Source of the DNA: an uncultured Chloroflexota bacterium
GTDB taxonomy: Bacteria; Chloroflexota; Dehalococcoidia; Lucifugimonadales; UBA1127
Direction: 5' to 3'
Assembly: GCA_913045315.1 (NCBI GenBank)
Contig: CAJWQJ010000013.1
Span: 1 to 62,814 of the forward strand
Length of the DNA stretch: 62,814 bases
Part shown: one piece after another, positions 1 through 8,788 of the stretch
Numbering within the stretch: the stretch's first letter is position 1
Layout of the letters: each line of letters starts with the position of its first letter
Program-made: the position numbers and the translations under genes
Notes under the pieces: model-generated
Database searches by the model: none
What the model was told of the DNA's origin: nothing
Seen by the model: the letters and a program-made list of their open reading frames with translations, nothing else

Positions 1-544
1 CCAGATCCGGGACAATTCCTTCTTCCAAATTAACTTCCAGAGCATTTATCGATAGACATAGCATTGTGTAATATCCGATAATAATCACTAGGTCAATCGT
101 TGCCTGTTTACCCAATAAGTGTTCGACTGCGCTATAAGTAGCGTCCATGACGTGTTTTTTTTCCAGAAGTTCTCTCGTAAATTGAATATAAACGCTTTCT
201 TTGGGTAAAATTCTTCTTGGAGGTCCACCCTTACGTATAGCTTCTATTACTTCCTGCCTTACTCCAGTTTCCTTTGCTGATTCTATATGATGAGTCCAAA
301 CATATTGGCAGTTACATATTTTTGCGATGGTTAGTGTGGTAATTTCTCTTACCTCAGGAGCAATTGTAGGTGATGCATAGCGAAGTTGTTCTCCAAGCAT
401 AGCTACTTTTGAAGCGGTTTCCGGACTGTTGAGAAGTGCTTCAAACGGTCTTGCCACATGCCCTCTGAGCGAGGAAATTTCGTCATAAAAAATTTGTTTT
501 TCTTCTGGTAAATCTCCTTTACTCATTAATGGTACTCTACTCAT
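1..544 (-). CDS. Carboxymuconolactone decarboxylase (CMD/AhpD-like) family protein, 3' end cut by window
   Basis: About 181 N-terminal codons are visible; the gene runs off the left edge. The ATG at 542-544 is preceded by a perfect AGGAGG about 8 nt upstream. The all-helical CMD signature is seen near residues 77-86, where a short C-x-C pair is followed by YVWTHH, and an IxxAIRKGG stretch follows. Family members are small decarboxylases or peroxidase-like redox proteins. The first Cys is not in the CxxC spacing of classic AhpD, so peroxidase activity is uncertain. The start region overlaps the 5' flank of the divergent metalloprotease gene, so both promoters must share about 75 bp. The substrate is unknown. 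Confidence 0.82.
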   Translation of the reverse strand, partial: MSRVPLMSKGDLPEEKQIFYDEISSLRGHVARPFEALLNSPETASKVAMLGEQLRYASPTIAPEVREITTLTIAKICNCQYVWTHHIESAKETGVRQEVIEAIRKGGPPRRILPKESVYIQFTRELLEKKHVMDATYSAVEHLLGKQATIDLVIIIGYYTMLCLSINALEVNLEEGIVPDL

Positions 545-620
545 GATGAACCTCCTTGATTGGATACATAATAGCAATTTTTTCGTGAATTATGGATATT
601 CTTTTGATATACTTGTTCCT

Positions 621-1667
621 ATGAAGGTGCGATCTGTAATCGTTGGAACTATTTGTGTTTTCTTTTTACTTGCATGCATATCCAATGATACTTCAACCAG
701 TGATTTCCCAGAACGATCTTCTATGGTAAATGATTCACGTATTCAAGCTTCCTCTGACCAGTCTTCAAATAATCCTTCAATAATGCTTATTAATTATTCA
801 TCGTATCCTACAAAAGATATTGAATTTTGGATCCAGATTGCTGAGTCGAAAATGGCGAGCAGAACGTCAAATATTTTTGCCTTTATTTATCCTGTTGGTA
901 AGCAAATTGAGCCATTTGCTCCTGTGAAATCACACTATGCTGATGGCGTTTTTGGCAAACATGAAGTTTTATTAAAGCCTGAAGAGATAGAATTCATTCT
1001 AAGGGAAGTAGAAGAATGGCTTAGAAATGATCCATGCATAGAACATCATAGAGATTCCAAGGATGAAATCGATAATCATTTAAGTGATTATCGAACATGG
1101 CTTGAGCAGGGTGCAGATGCATCTACTATGCATGGGGTATGTAGTTCTGCAAGAGTTGTTGGAATGGGCATTACATATAATATGAGAGAACATGAGCCAC
1201 TTATGGAGTTCCAGGATTTTTTGTTTCATGAGTTTTATCACGCATTCCAGCAAGATTTAGAGATGGAAGGAGAATGCCAGGACCGAAGGGATGATGAGGA
1301 GAATTCGAATTCTGTGTGGCTTGTTGAAGGTGGTGCGCATTATTTTTCAACTCACCTGATAACCGAACTTAATAATATTCCTAATCCAAGAAGCAGAATA
1401 TTAGAAATTGCTGATAGAAACTATAAACGGGAAGGACACCATATTGGTCCAGACAAATGGGGAGCGGCAGCTTTATTGCTTATGGTAGAGAAGGATATGA
1501 TTACCGAGGAATCGATTCTTGATGGAACTCTTTTTCATAATTGTGACAGGGAACTGAAATTTGGAAGAGATAATCCAAACATGCAAAGAATTAAGGATTC
1601 ATGGCATTTGATTGAAAAATCAGGAGAAGGCTATGAATTTCAATCGGGAGTTATAAGCACTAATTAA
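621..1667 (+). CDS. Putative lipoprotein zinc metalloprotease (gluzincin-like HExxH)
   Basis: I choose the start at 621 because it gives a clean lipoprotein signal peptide (MKVRS, hydrophobic core, lipobox ending LLAC), whereas the upstream ATG at 543 adds an unrelated tail. The 348-residue product is predicted to be lipid-anchored on the outer face of the membrane. Residues 203-207 read HEFYH, a zinc-binding HExxH motif, followed by Q in the AFQQD segment. About 29 residues later WLVEGGAHYF supplies Glu236 as a candidate third ligand, the arrangement of gluzincins. I do not recognise the exact family and the substrate is unknown. No obvious Shine-Dalgarno precedes either start. Confidence 0.7.
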   Translation: MKVRSVIVGTICVFFLLACISNDTSTSDFPERSSMVNDSRIQASSDQSSNNPSIMLINYSSYPTKDIEFWIQIAESKMASRTSNIFAFIYPVGKQIEPFAPVKSHYADGVFGKHEVLLKPEEIEFILREVEEWLRNDPCIEHHRDSKDEIDNHLSDYRTWLEQGADASTMHGVCSSARVVGMGITYNMREHEPLMEFQDFLFHEFYHAFQQDLEMEGECQDRRDDEENSNSVWLVEGGAHYFSTHLITELNNIPNPRSRILEIADRNYKREGHHIGPDKWGAAALLLMVEKDMITEESILDGTLFHNCDRELKFGRDNPNMQRIKDSWHLIEKSGEGYEFQSGVISTN

Positions 1668-1676
1668 ATTATTGCG

Positions 1677-1853
1677 TTAATCATACTGTATTTTTTCACC
1701 GTATTTATAGGATTCGTAATCTCCAGTGTGTGCATCTATAGAAATATTCTGAAATTCCTTACCACAGTTTTTGCAAATTGATGCGTTTGATCTGTTTTCC
1801 CATTTACAATCAGGACATTTTTCGATTGGAGTTTTATTTTCTTTCGTACTCAT
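1677..1853 (-). CDS. Small zinc-ribbon protein, 58 aa
   Basis: A short hydrophilic protein with CPDC and CKNC knuckles (Cys13, Cys16, Cys27, Cys30), typical of a rubredoxin-like or zinc-ribbon metal site. The rest of the chain has no recognisable domain. An in-frame ATG nine bases upstream (1862) is equally possible; neither has a strong ribosome site. It lies between the convergent metalloprotease and the MFS gene that runs in the same direction. The function is unknown; the paired cysteines support a real gene more than its length does. Confidence 0.6.
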   Translation of the reverse strand: MSTKENKTPIEKCPDCKWENRSNASICKNCGKEFQNISIDAHTGDYESYKYGEKIQYD

Positions 1854-2001
1854 GCTTTTCATTCATATTTATATATTGAAACTGTTTCTTGTAAATTCTT
1901 TTTGGTAATATAGTAGTATACAGTCTAAGTAATGACTTGACGCTTAAACTGTTTGGAGAGGTAGCCTGAGTGCAAATTGGTTGCCTCTCTACTCAAAATT
2001 A

Positions 2002-3201
2002 TCAAATAAATTTAACCTTAGTAGTATTTTTTTGTTCATATTGGTTTTTTATTAACATAGGTAACCCTCCAAGAGCACTGGTTACGACTAATATTCCTAA
2101 GATTATGAAAGTAAGTGTTAATCCGACATTATCGAGCATCAATCCTGCTAGAAGAGACCCAATAAACATTCCTAAATTCATTGCTGTGTTCATGACACCC
2201 ATAGTCACTCCCATGCCTGTTCCACGACCATTTTCAAGTGCTATTGCTGAGCTTGCAGGCATGAATACTGCTTCCCCTGCACCGATGAGGCAGAATATTA
2301 TTCCTACCTGTAATGGGCTTTCAGCAATTCCCATTACAGCAAGAAGTATTGCCATGAAAAACATTGGAGAACTACTGAGAAATATTCTGCTATACCGATC
2401 CGCGAGCCATCCACAGGGCAATTGAAGAATGGCACCTATAACTGTTCGAAAGGTTATTACAATTCCAATTTCAGTACCAGATGAATCAAAAGCAGAAGTC
2501 ATAAGTATTGGAAGAAAAATAAATGAAGGGACTACAGCTAACATTACTCCAAATCGTAATATGAGTAATCCTTGCATTTTCCCAGATGAAATGATGTCTT
2601 TAAATCCTGAAAATAATGATGTTTCCTTGTCCTTTTGTGTCAAGTTTTCACTTTCGGGAAGAAAGAAAATAGCAATGAATGTTGCTAATGCACTAATTAC
2701 AGCAAACGCAAAAAAAGCTGCTGTCATTCCAAAATTGTCATTGAGTAATCCTCCTAATACAGGACCTGCGCCTACTCCACCTAATACAGCAACATGAAAA
2801 ATTCCCATGTATAGACCTTCTTTTTCTTCTGGAGCAAGGTCTCCCATATATGCCATGGATATTGGAAATACGAATCCACCTCCTACTCCTTGAATGAGTC
2901 GTACTATGAGTAGTTCAGAAACAGAAGTTGTATATGCATAAAAGACCCCGCAAATTGTAAAAATTATGAGGCCTATTACTAAGAACCATTTTCGACCATA
3001 TTTGTCAGAAAATGAACCTATAAAAGGTTGTACTAGACCCATAGTTAGTGAAAATCCAGCCGTGATTGCCCCTAGTTCAAATCCTGAAGCACCTAAATCT
3101 TGAGCATATATTGGAAGAAAGGGTATAACAAAGCCGACCCCCATTAAGGTGACAAAAATAGTTATTGTAAGAATTACTAATCTGTAATTCACTATAGGCA
3201 T
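2002..3201 (-). CDS. MFS transporter, multidrug/tetracycline-type efflux
   Basis: The 399-residue protein has the length and about 12 hydrophobic segments of a major facilitator. The conserved loop between helices 2 and 3 is seen as GSFSDKYGRKW (G-x-x-x-D-x-x-G-R-[RK]), repeated in the second half as GWLADRYSR. The motif-C-like stretch GVGAGPVLGG in helix 5 is characteristic of drug:proton antiporters. It acts in the cytoplasmic membrane, exporting an unidentified compound. It stands alone, convergent to nothing useful for substrate assignment, with the ThDP enzyme gene upstream on the same strand 51 bp away. Confidence 0.88.
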   Translation of the reverse strand: MPIVNYRLVILTITIFVTLMGVGFVIPFLPIYAQDLGASGFELGAITAGFSLTMGLVQPFIGSFSDKYGRKWFLVIGLIIFTICGVFYAYTTSVSELLIVRLIQGVGGGFVFPISMAYMGDLAPEEKEGLYMGIFHVAVLGGVGAGPVLGGLLNDNFGMTAAFFAFAVISALATFIAIFFLPESENLTQKDKETSLFSGFKDIISSGKMQGLLILRFGVMLAVVPSFIFLPILMTSAFDSSGTEIGIVITFRTVIGAILQLPCGWLADRYSRIFLSSSPMFFMAILLAVMGIAESPLQVGIIFCLIGAGEAVFMPASSAIALENGRGTGMGVTMGVMNTAMNLGMFIGSLLAGLMLDNVGLTLTFIILGILVVTSALGGLPMLIKNQYEQKNTTKVKFI

Positions 3202-3252
3202 TCAGTTGGCACTTTCAGTGATTGTTAATGTATTTGTTTGGAAAAAATGAAA

Positions 3253-4899
3253 TTACCTATCCCAGCTGGATCTTCGTCCTTCCATATTTGTATGGACATC
3301 CAACAGTACAGTCTTTCCTTCCTTATTTAGTTGCTGTGCCTTTTTAAGAGCACCTGCTATTTCGTTTGTTTTGGATACGACTATTCCTGTAGCTCCCATA
3401 CCTTCTGCGATTTGAGCATAATTTCCTAACATGTGAGAAACACCGTACTCTGTTCTGGCAGTTGGGAATCGTCCTGGATATGTTGCCATTCCTCCATTAT
3501 TAAGAACTATTGTGGTGATAGGGATTTGTGCTCGGACAGATGTTTCGATGTCTAGTCCTGACATTCCGAACGCTCCGTCTCCCATATAATTCATGCAAAA
3601 TTTTTCTGGAAATGCTTGTTTTGCACCAATCATTAATGGAATACCAAATCCAAGGTGAGTTGTTTTACCCCATCCAATGTAACTGTGAGGGGCAGTTGCA
3701 GTAAAAAATGGTACAAGTCCTTCGCGAGGAGCACCAGCATCATGGGTAATCACACTGTTTTCCAAATCAATATTTTGATTGATTTCCCATATCAAGCGAT
3801 ATTGATTGATTGGTTCTTCATTACTTGTTAAAAGTGGCATCCATTCATTAATCCATTGTTGTTTTAAATCAGCAATTTCTTTATGGGCTGAAGTGGATCC
3901 CTTTCTTCCCTTTTCACCAATTTGCCCCTTAACCTCATCAATAATTGCTTCAAGAGTTAGTTTTGCATCTCCAATTAAGCCAATTTCAACAGACTGATCT
4001 TTATTAATATCGTCAGGGTTGATTGTATTTTGAATTATTGATTTACCTTTTGGAATTGACTGTCCGTAGGGAGTGTTCGTTAAACTTGATCCTATCGCAA
4101 ATAACACATCTGATTCCTGCACCCATGTTCTAGCAGGAAGTGTAGTTGATTCTGAACCTGCACCTAATGAAAGGGGATGACGTTCATCGATAGCTGATTT
4201 TCCTGGCATTGATGTGAATACAGGTATTTCAGTTAGTTCGGCTAATTCCCGTAATTGTTCAGTTGCTTGAGCGAATAATACTCCCTGACCAGCCCAAATT
4301 ACTGGTTTTTTTGCTGCGAGAAGAGTTTTTACAGCCTCTTTAATATTGCTTTTACTAGGAGCAGTTAAAGCTGTTTGAGGTGAAGAGTAAGTGGAGAAAA
4401 GTTCCTCAGGTAATTCCTTTGAAGCGATATCACTTGGTGTTTCAACTACGACTGGACCTGGTGGGCCGTTGCGAAGCGCATTGAATGCCCTTCGCATGAC
4501 AGGGATAACATCTTCAATTGTATAGATTGTCTCTATTTGTTTTGTAACATTTTTGTAAATAGGAACAGCATGGAATTCAGGTCTTACATTAAGTCGTGAA
4601 ACAGCAGGAGCTCCTGGCAAAACGAGAATTGGTATGTTATCCGCATATGCCTGACTTAATGCACCAACAGAATTTTCTGCTCCCGCTTGACTTTGCATTA
4701 CAAAAACGCCAAATTTCTGCCTGTCATTCATTCGGCTATAACCATCAGCAGCCATTCCTCCACCTCGTTCATGGCGAAAAGCTACTGGTCGGATTTTTTG
4801 TTTTGCCATTTCTTCAATCAATGGATTATTGGGGAAACATGATGCCCATTCAATTCCCTCAAGTTTTAAGATCTTCACCATAGCTTCAGTAACATTCAT
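3253..4899 (-). CDS. Thiamine-diphosphate-dependent enzyme, acetolactate synthase-like large subunit
   Basis: The 548-residue protein has the three-domain layout of the ThDP oxidase/decarboxylase superfamily. The N-terminal PYR domain carries the cofactor-activating glutamate in RHERGGG (Glu44). The C-terminal domain carries the metal/ThDP motif GDGAFGM...NNGG. A good ribosome site (GAGGGGG) precedes the ATG. It lacks a small regulatory subunit gene nearby and has no biosynthetic ilv neighbours, so a catabolic decarboxylase or carboligase is as likely as true acetolactate synthase. The exact substrate cannot be read from the sequence. Confidence 0.85.
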   Translation of the reverse strand: MNVTEAMVKILKLEGIEWASCFPNNPLIEEMAKQKIRPVAFRHERGGGMAADGYSRMNDRQKFGVFVMQSQAGAENSVGALSQAYADNIPILVLPGAPAVSRLNVRPEFHAVPIYKNVTKQIETIYTIEDVIPVMRRAFNALRNGPPGPVVVETPSDIASKELPEELFSTYSSPQTALTAPSKSNIKEAVKTLLAAKKPVIWAGQGVLFAQATEQLRELAELTEIPVFTSMPGKSAIDERHPLSLGAGSESTTLPARTWVQESDVLFAIGSSLTNTPYGQSIPKGKSIIQNTINPDDINKDQSVEIGLIGDAKLTLEAIIDEVKGQIGEKGRKGSTSAHKEIADLKQQWINEWMPLLTSNEEPINQYRLIWEINQNIDLENSVITHDAGAPREGLVPFFTATAPHSYIGWGKTTHLGFGIPLMIGAKQAFPEKFCMNYMGDGAFGMSGLDIETSVRAQIPITTIVLNNGGMATYPGRFPTARTEYGVSHMLGNYAQIAEGMGATGIVVSKTNEIAGALKKAQQLNKEGKTVLLDVHTNMEGRRSSWDR

Positions 4900-4961
4900 G
4901 GTTTACCCCCTCTGTTCAAGGTCTAACATTAGTGTATGACATTTTCTATATTGTGTCTGTA

Positions 4962-5849
4962 TTAACCATTGTAGAACGTATCAAAGCAAACCGATACAAA
5001 AAACAGGATGCTTATTAATCCGTTCATGTTAAAAAATGCAGTGTTAATTCTACTTAAGTTATCAGGGGAAACCATTCGGTGTTCTACAAATAAGAGAATT
5101 AAGAAGGTAAGAACACCAATGTAATAAATTATTCCACTTCCAAGAACTATGCCAGCAATGGTTAAGAATACAATAGTTAAAGAATGAAAGAATTTTGCTA
5201 TTAATAATGCTTTAGCAATACCAAATTTAGCTGGAATAGAGTAGAGACCTTGCGAACGGTCGATTTCAATATCTGCTGTAGAGTAAATTACATCAAACCC
5301 TGCTGACCAGAATCCTGCTCCTAATCCCAGAAGAATCGATTCCAAACTTATTTGATTAGTTGTAGCAATATAGACACCATTTGGAACTGAAGCATACACG
5401 ATACCTAAAACAAGATGAGAACCCCATGTTACTCTTTTTGCATATGGATATGCTATAACAAGCAAGAGGGCTACTGGACTAAGAAGTTTGGCCCAGAATG
5501 ACAAGTTGTATACTCCAAAAATAAAAATGATAGCCATCAATAAAAGAAATATGGTCATTTCCCATTTGCGAATGCTTCCAGTTACTAAAGCTCGATTTGA
5601 TGTTCTTGGATTTTTTGTGTCGATTGTATAATCAATTACTCGATTTATTCCCATGCCAAAATTGCGAATTCCTATCATTGCCATGGTTATCCAAATAAAA
5701 GTTTCAAGTTTGGGTAAACCGTCTTCAACAAGTATTAATGAAAGAAATGCAAATGGTAATGCGAAAACAGTAAGTTCAATTCTTACTTCACGAAAAAAAA
5801 GAAGAAATTTTTTCATGATTACTTTTTGTAACAATTTATTATCCTTCAT
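4962..5849 (-). CDS. UbiA-family prenyltransferase (likely MqnP-type, menaquinone biosynthesis)
   Basis: A membrane aromatic prenyltransferase of 295 residues with about eight helices. Both Asp-rich motifs are present: NRVIDYTIDTKNPRT in the first half and DVIYSTADIEIDRSQG in the second, with the conserved SIPAKFG after it. It attaches an isoprenoid chain to an aromatic ring. The divergent neighbour is a ubiE/menG methyltransferase, so the pair fits two late steps of menaquinone synthesis. No men or other mqn genes are in the window to tell the pathways apart. The start may instead be the internal ATG at 5816 (MKKFLLFF). Confidence 0.85.
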   Translation of the reverse strand: MKDNKLLQKVIMKKFLLFFREVRIELTVFALPFAFLSLILVEDGLPKLETFIWITMAMIGIRNFGMGINRVIDYTIDTKNPRTSNRALVTGSIRKWEMTIFLLLMAIIFIFGVYNLSFWAKLLSPVALLLVIAYPYAKRVTWGSHLVLGIVYASVPNGVYIATTNQISLESILLGLGAGFWSAGFDVIYSTADIEIDRSQGLYSIPAKFGIAKALLIAKFFHSLTIVFLTIAGIVLGSGIIYYIGVLTFLILLFVEHRMVSPDNLSRINTAFFNMNGLISILFFVSVCFDTFYNG

Positions 5850-5981
5850 TCATATTGAAAATGTAGCAGTTTCACAAGATAATCATCTTCTAAATATGAT
5901 TAATTAATACATTATAGTTAATATATTGTATTCCAGATAATTAGAGATTTATAGAATTTTTCCACTAGGTTATTGGATAAC

Positions 5982-6680
5982 ATGCAAAAAATAGGTTCTA
6001 AAAGTGTCCAAGATTTATTTAATAGTATAGCTAAGAGATATGACTGGTTTAATTCTATCGCTTCAGGTGGGATGGATGCCAAATGGAGAAGGGAAGCGGT
6101 AAAACTAGCAGCACCTTCATTTGTAGAAAATGGTCTGGATGCTGCTACTGGCACTGGTCGAATTGCTGTTGAATTGGCTAAAATTACTAAAAATGTCACT
6201 GCAGTTGATTTTTCATCAGCTATGATTCAAAGTGCTGAAAAATATGTCGAACAACAAGGATTTGATCAGAAAATTTCCCTATTACAATCTGATGTTTTGA
6301 ATTTACCTTTTCGTTCTGAAAGCTTCAATTGTGCGACTATTGGTTTTGGATTGAGGAACCTGCCTGATATTCAAGGAGGGCTTCAAGAGTTATTCAGAGT
6401 ACTTAGATATGATTCACGAATTGTAATATTAGATATTGTAAAACCTAAAGGTATTATAAAGAAACTAATGTATAAGATTTTTTTTCAGCAAATCTTACCT
6501 TATGTTGGATGGTTTCTTTCAGGGAAACGACAACCTTACCAATATTTACCAAACTCAGTCGAAACTTATTTGTCTCCGGACGAATTAACTTACCTCATGG
6601 AATCTATTGGATTCCATGAGGTAAGTTATTCACTTAAGGCTATAGGATCTATTGCTATTCATGTCGGTGTTAAAAAATAG
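5982..6680 (+). CDS. ubiE: Demethylmenaquinone/2-methoxybenzoquinone methyltransferase UbiE/MenG
   Basis: SAM-dependent C-methyltransferase of the quinone pathways. The N-terminal VQDLFNSIAKRYDWFNSIASGGMDAKWRR signature, the SAM-binding motif (LDAATGTGRIA) and the later IGFGLRNLPD segment are all typical of UbiE. I prefer the ATG at 5982 over the TTG at 5973. The last codons overlap the end of the convergent cyclase gene by 11 bp. The coding sequence contains a 19-bp perfect inverted repeat near its 3' end, listed separately. The protein is about 232 residues, the normal family size. Confidence 0.9.
   Translation: MQKIGSKSVQDLFNSIAKRYDWFNSIASGGMDAKWRREAVKLAAPSFVENGLDAATGTGRIAVELAKITKNVTAVDFSSAMIQSAEKYVEQQGFDQKISLLQSDVLNLPFRSESFNCATIGFGLRNLPDIQGGLQELFRVLRYDSRIVILDIVKPKGIIKKLMYKIFFQQILPYVGWFLSGKRQPYQYLPNSVETYLSPDELTYLMESIGFHEVSYSLKAIGSIAIHVGVKK
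6586..6628. repeat. 19-bp perfect inverted repeat (5-nt loop) inside ubiE
   Basis: Arms 6586-6604 and 6610-6628 are exact reverse complements, separated by TATTG. The repeat is within codons for the conserved C-terminal ELTYLMESIGFHEVSYS region, so protein function is kept while a very stable RNA hairpin forms. It sits 42-84 nt beyond the stop of the convergent cyclase gene, so it may act as that gene's 3' end structure. Neither flank has a U-run, so a classic intrinsic terminator is not supported. Confidence 0.9.
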
Positions 6681-7608
6681 CTATAGGATTTACAGGAGAT
6701 CCAGTTCCATATTGTATTCTTAAAGGGGCAATAGAGAGCATAAAATGCCATCTGTTGTATTCTTTACAGGTTTCAGATAGCTCTTCCATATTTACGTTAT
6801 CTATTAACCACAAGCCCATGTGAGGTATACCAATTTGGTGTATTGGTTGATGGATTGAATATCCGCTTGGCATAACATCGCTGATCGGTTCTCCACTTAA
6901 CATTGCTACTCCATGAGAATGTATCCATGGTAGACAAGACGCATCCAATCCTGGTAATCCTTCGGGTATTGGCTTTGGTCCTTCTTCATTCCTTCGTTTA
7001 AGATGTCCAGTGCGTACAAACAGCACATCGCCTGGTTCTACGGAGGTATTTTGATCTTTTAATGCAGCATCTAACTCTTCTGGCAAAATTCCGTCTCCGC
7101 GCTCTAGCCAATTTACCTTTCTAAAACGCGGGATATCGATTAAAACTCCCCTAGTTACCACACCATTTTTCAAAAGTTCAATTGATTCTTTAGTTGCACC
7201 TTGTCTAGTGGTTACCAATGCTGAAGATCTGTTATTGTACATTTTCCCTTTTGAAAAAATATGACTAAGTGCGTCCACGTGGGTAACTGCATATCCATGA
7301 AAAACCATTCCGATAAAGTCAGACGCTCCTTGCATGGGTAATGGAGTTTCTTCTGGCAATGCGAAGACTTCCCCTGATCCAGTCATTATATGTAATGGTG
7401 GGGAGGTAACATCTGCTGCAACTCCTGCAATAATATCTCTTGAACAGGATATAGTTAATCCTGTTTCAACTAATGAAATTGCTTCTTTCACTTTTTCTTG
7501 TGTAATATGATTTATAGTACCAAGTTCATCCTCATTTCCCCAACGCCCCCAGTTACTCAAAGTGTTTACATAATTGCTTATTTCTTCTTCGCTTGGTCTT
7601 TTAGACAT
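6670..7608 (-). CDS. Cyclase family protein (PF04199, kynurenine-formamidase-like metal hydrolase)
   Basis: The metal-binding segment HGYAVTHVDALSH matches the HxGTHxDxPxH signature of the putative cyclase family, which includes bacterial kynurenine formamidase and isatin hydrolase. The product is about 312 residues, longer than the ~210-residue KynB and like the SAR202/actinobacterial hydrolases annotated simply as cyclase family. The ATG at 7608 is used because a GGAGG lies 9 nt upstream. The nearby DUF362 gene, 27 bp upstream, may be co-transcribed. The natural substrate is unknown. Confidence 0.85.
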   Translation of the reverse strand: MSKRPSEEEISNYVNTLSNWGRWGNEDELGTINHITQEKVKEAISLVETGLTISCSRDIIAGVAADVTSPPLHIMTGSGEVFALPEETPLPMQGASDFIGMVFHGYAVTHVDALSHIFSKGKMYNNRSSALVTTRQGATKESIELLKNGVVTRGVLIDIPRFRKVNWLERGDGILPEELDAALKDQNTSVEPGDVLFVRTGHLKRRNEEGPKPIPEGLPGLDASCLPWIHSHGVAMLSGEPISDVMPSGYSIHQPIHQIGIPHMGLWLIDNVNMEELSETCKEYNRWHFMLSIAPLRIQYGTGSPVNPIAIF

Positions 7609-7634
7609 CACTTTCCCCCTCCCTTTTTGTCGTA

Positions 7635-8723
7635 TTAATACTTTGAAAATAATTTACCCCATGGTGTCTGAAGTGCTTTTTTAATTCTCTTCTTGCCAAT
7701 AAAATTCAACCAATACCCGTTGTGGTATAAGTTTGAAGCCAAAAATGCCCATGGAACTATTGGTGTTTGTAATAATAGTTTTTCTAATGGCTTCATAGGA
7801 CCCCAGTATATTAACTTCTGCCCCCTACTTGCAAAAGTATTTTGTTTTGAAGTGAATCCATAATTGATTCCAGATATATCATCACCGACAAAATTTATCT
7901 GAGAAATATCTCCACAGCCTAAGCCCTTTTCATGAGCTAGTCTAATGAACTTTATTGACATTGGATCGAATCCCATTAAATGAGCAGCAACTGCATCAAT
8001 AGCTACCTGATCTGATGAACCAATAAGTATTCCTGGAGTATGCCATTGCATCGCTCTTGGGCCTGGTCCGTCACCAGCAAAAGTTCCATCCATGACAGCA
8101 AAAATTCCTGAATGGATTTCTTTTTGAATTGTAAGGAGATCAACTAAAGTTTCGTGAATAACTGAATGAGTCCAATGTCTTTTTCGATTTAATAATCCCC
8201 CGAAAGCATTTTTCATTGCGCCAGTCATAGTGGTAAATACGTGCGTTTTCATTGTAGGAAGATGGATTATATTTTTTCCTGCAAAAGTTTCTGGAATAGT
8301 AATTCCTTCAGGAAATACGTCATTAAGAACCATTAAATTTTCTATTGGTTGATATTCAATCCAGCGATTTGGCTCACTATCCAGATGAATAGTAGGTATA
8401 GAGTATTTATCTGTTACAACTTTGTGTTTGTTATTGATTTCACCTTCGTATGAGTCGACAACAACTGTTCCATTATGAGCACCAATTAAATTGTTGTATC
8501 CATCATCTTGAAGTGTTCGGATTACTCCTTCAAGTTGCCACGGAGAAGTTGAGGTTGCTGGGTACCAGTGCTGCCATGAGATGTTGATTTTTAGTAGAGT
8601 TTCTTTTGCCGGATCAATTACTGACTGGTAATTGCCTAGGTGCATCAGGCGGTTAATATCATGGAAAATAGTCTCTGGTTTTGTGTGGACAAATGATACT
8701 ATTGACTTTTGCTTTTCAGTCAC
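7635..8723 (-). CDS. DUF362 domain-containing protein
   Basis: A 362-residue protein with the DUF362 core: KINISWQ near the N-terminus, the HLPTMKTHVFTTMTGAMKN block and the GSSDQVAIDAVAAHLMGFDP block. No ferredoxin-like CxxCxxC cluster is present, although some family members carry one. The family has no settled biochemical role. Translation starts at a GTG with GAGG about 12 nt upstream. It probably forms a unit with the cyclase gene downstream. Confidence 0.82.
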   Translation of the reverse strand: MTEKQKSIVSFVHTKPETIFHDINRLMHLGNYQSVIDPAKETLLKINISWQHWYPATSTSPWQLEGVIRTLQDDGYNNLIGAHNGTVVVDSYEGEINNKHKVVTDKYSIPTIHLDSEPNRWIEYQPIENLMVLNDVFPEGITIPETFAGKNIIHLPTMKTHVFTTMTGAMKNAFGGLLNRKRHWTHSVIHETLVDLLTIQKEIHSGIFAVMDGTFAGDGPGPRAMQWHTPGILIGSSDQVAIDAVAAHLMGFDPMSIKFIRLAHEKGLGCGDISQINFVGDDISGINYGFTSKQNTFASRGQKLIYWGPMKPLEKLLLQTPIVPWAFLASNLYHNGYWLNFIGKKRIKKALQTPWGKLFSKY

Positions 8724-8788
8724 AATAAAACTTTTCCTCTTTGATATTAATCAATGCTAATTGAGAAAAGAATATGGGACAATAAATT

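Noticed and set aside
1920-1990. Two imperfect hairpins between the MFS and zinc-ribbon genes, one with G-U pairs only on the plus strand.
   Set aside because: No gene uses the plus-strand transcript there and neither shows a U-run, so no riboswitch or terminator is claimed.
1970-2797. Plus-strand open frames opposite the MFS gene.
   Set aside because: They are antisense shadows of an AT-rich membrane-protein gene, with no domain, ribosome site or codon pattern of their own.
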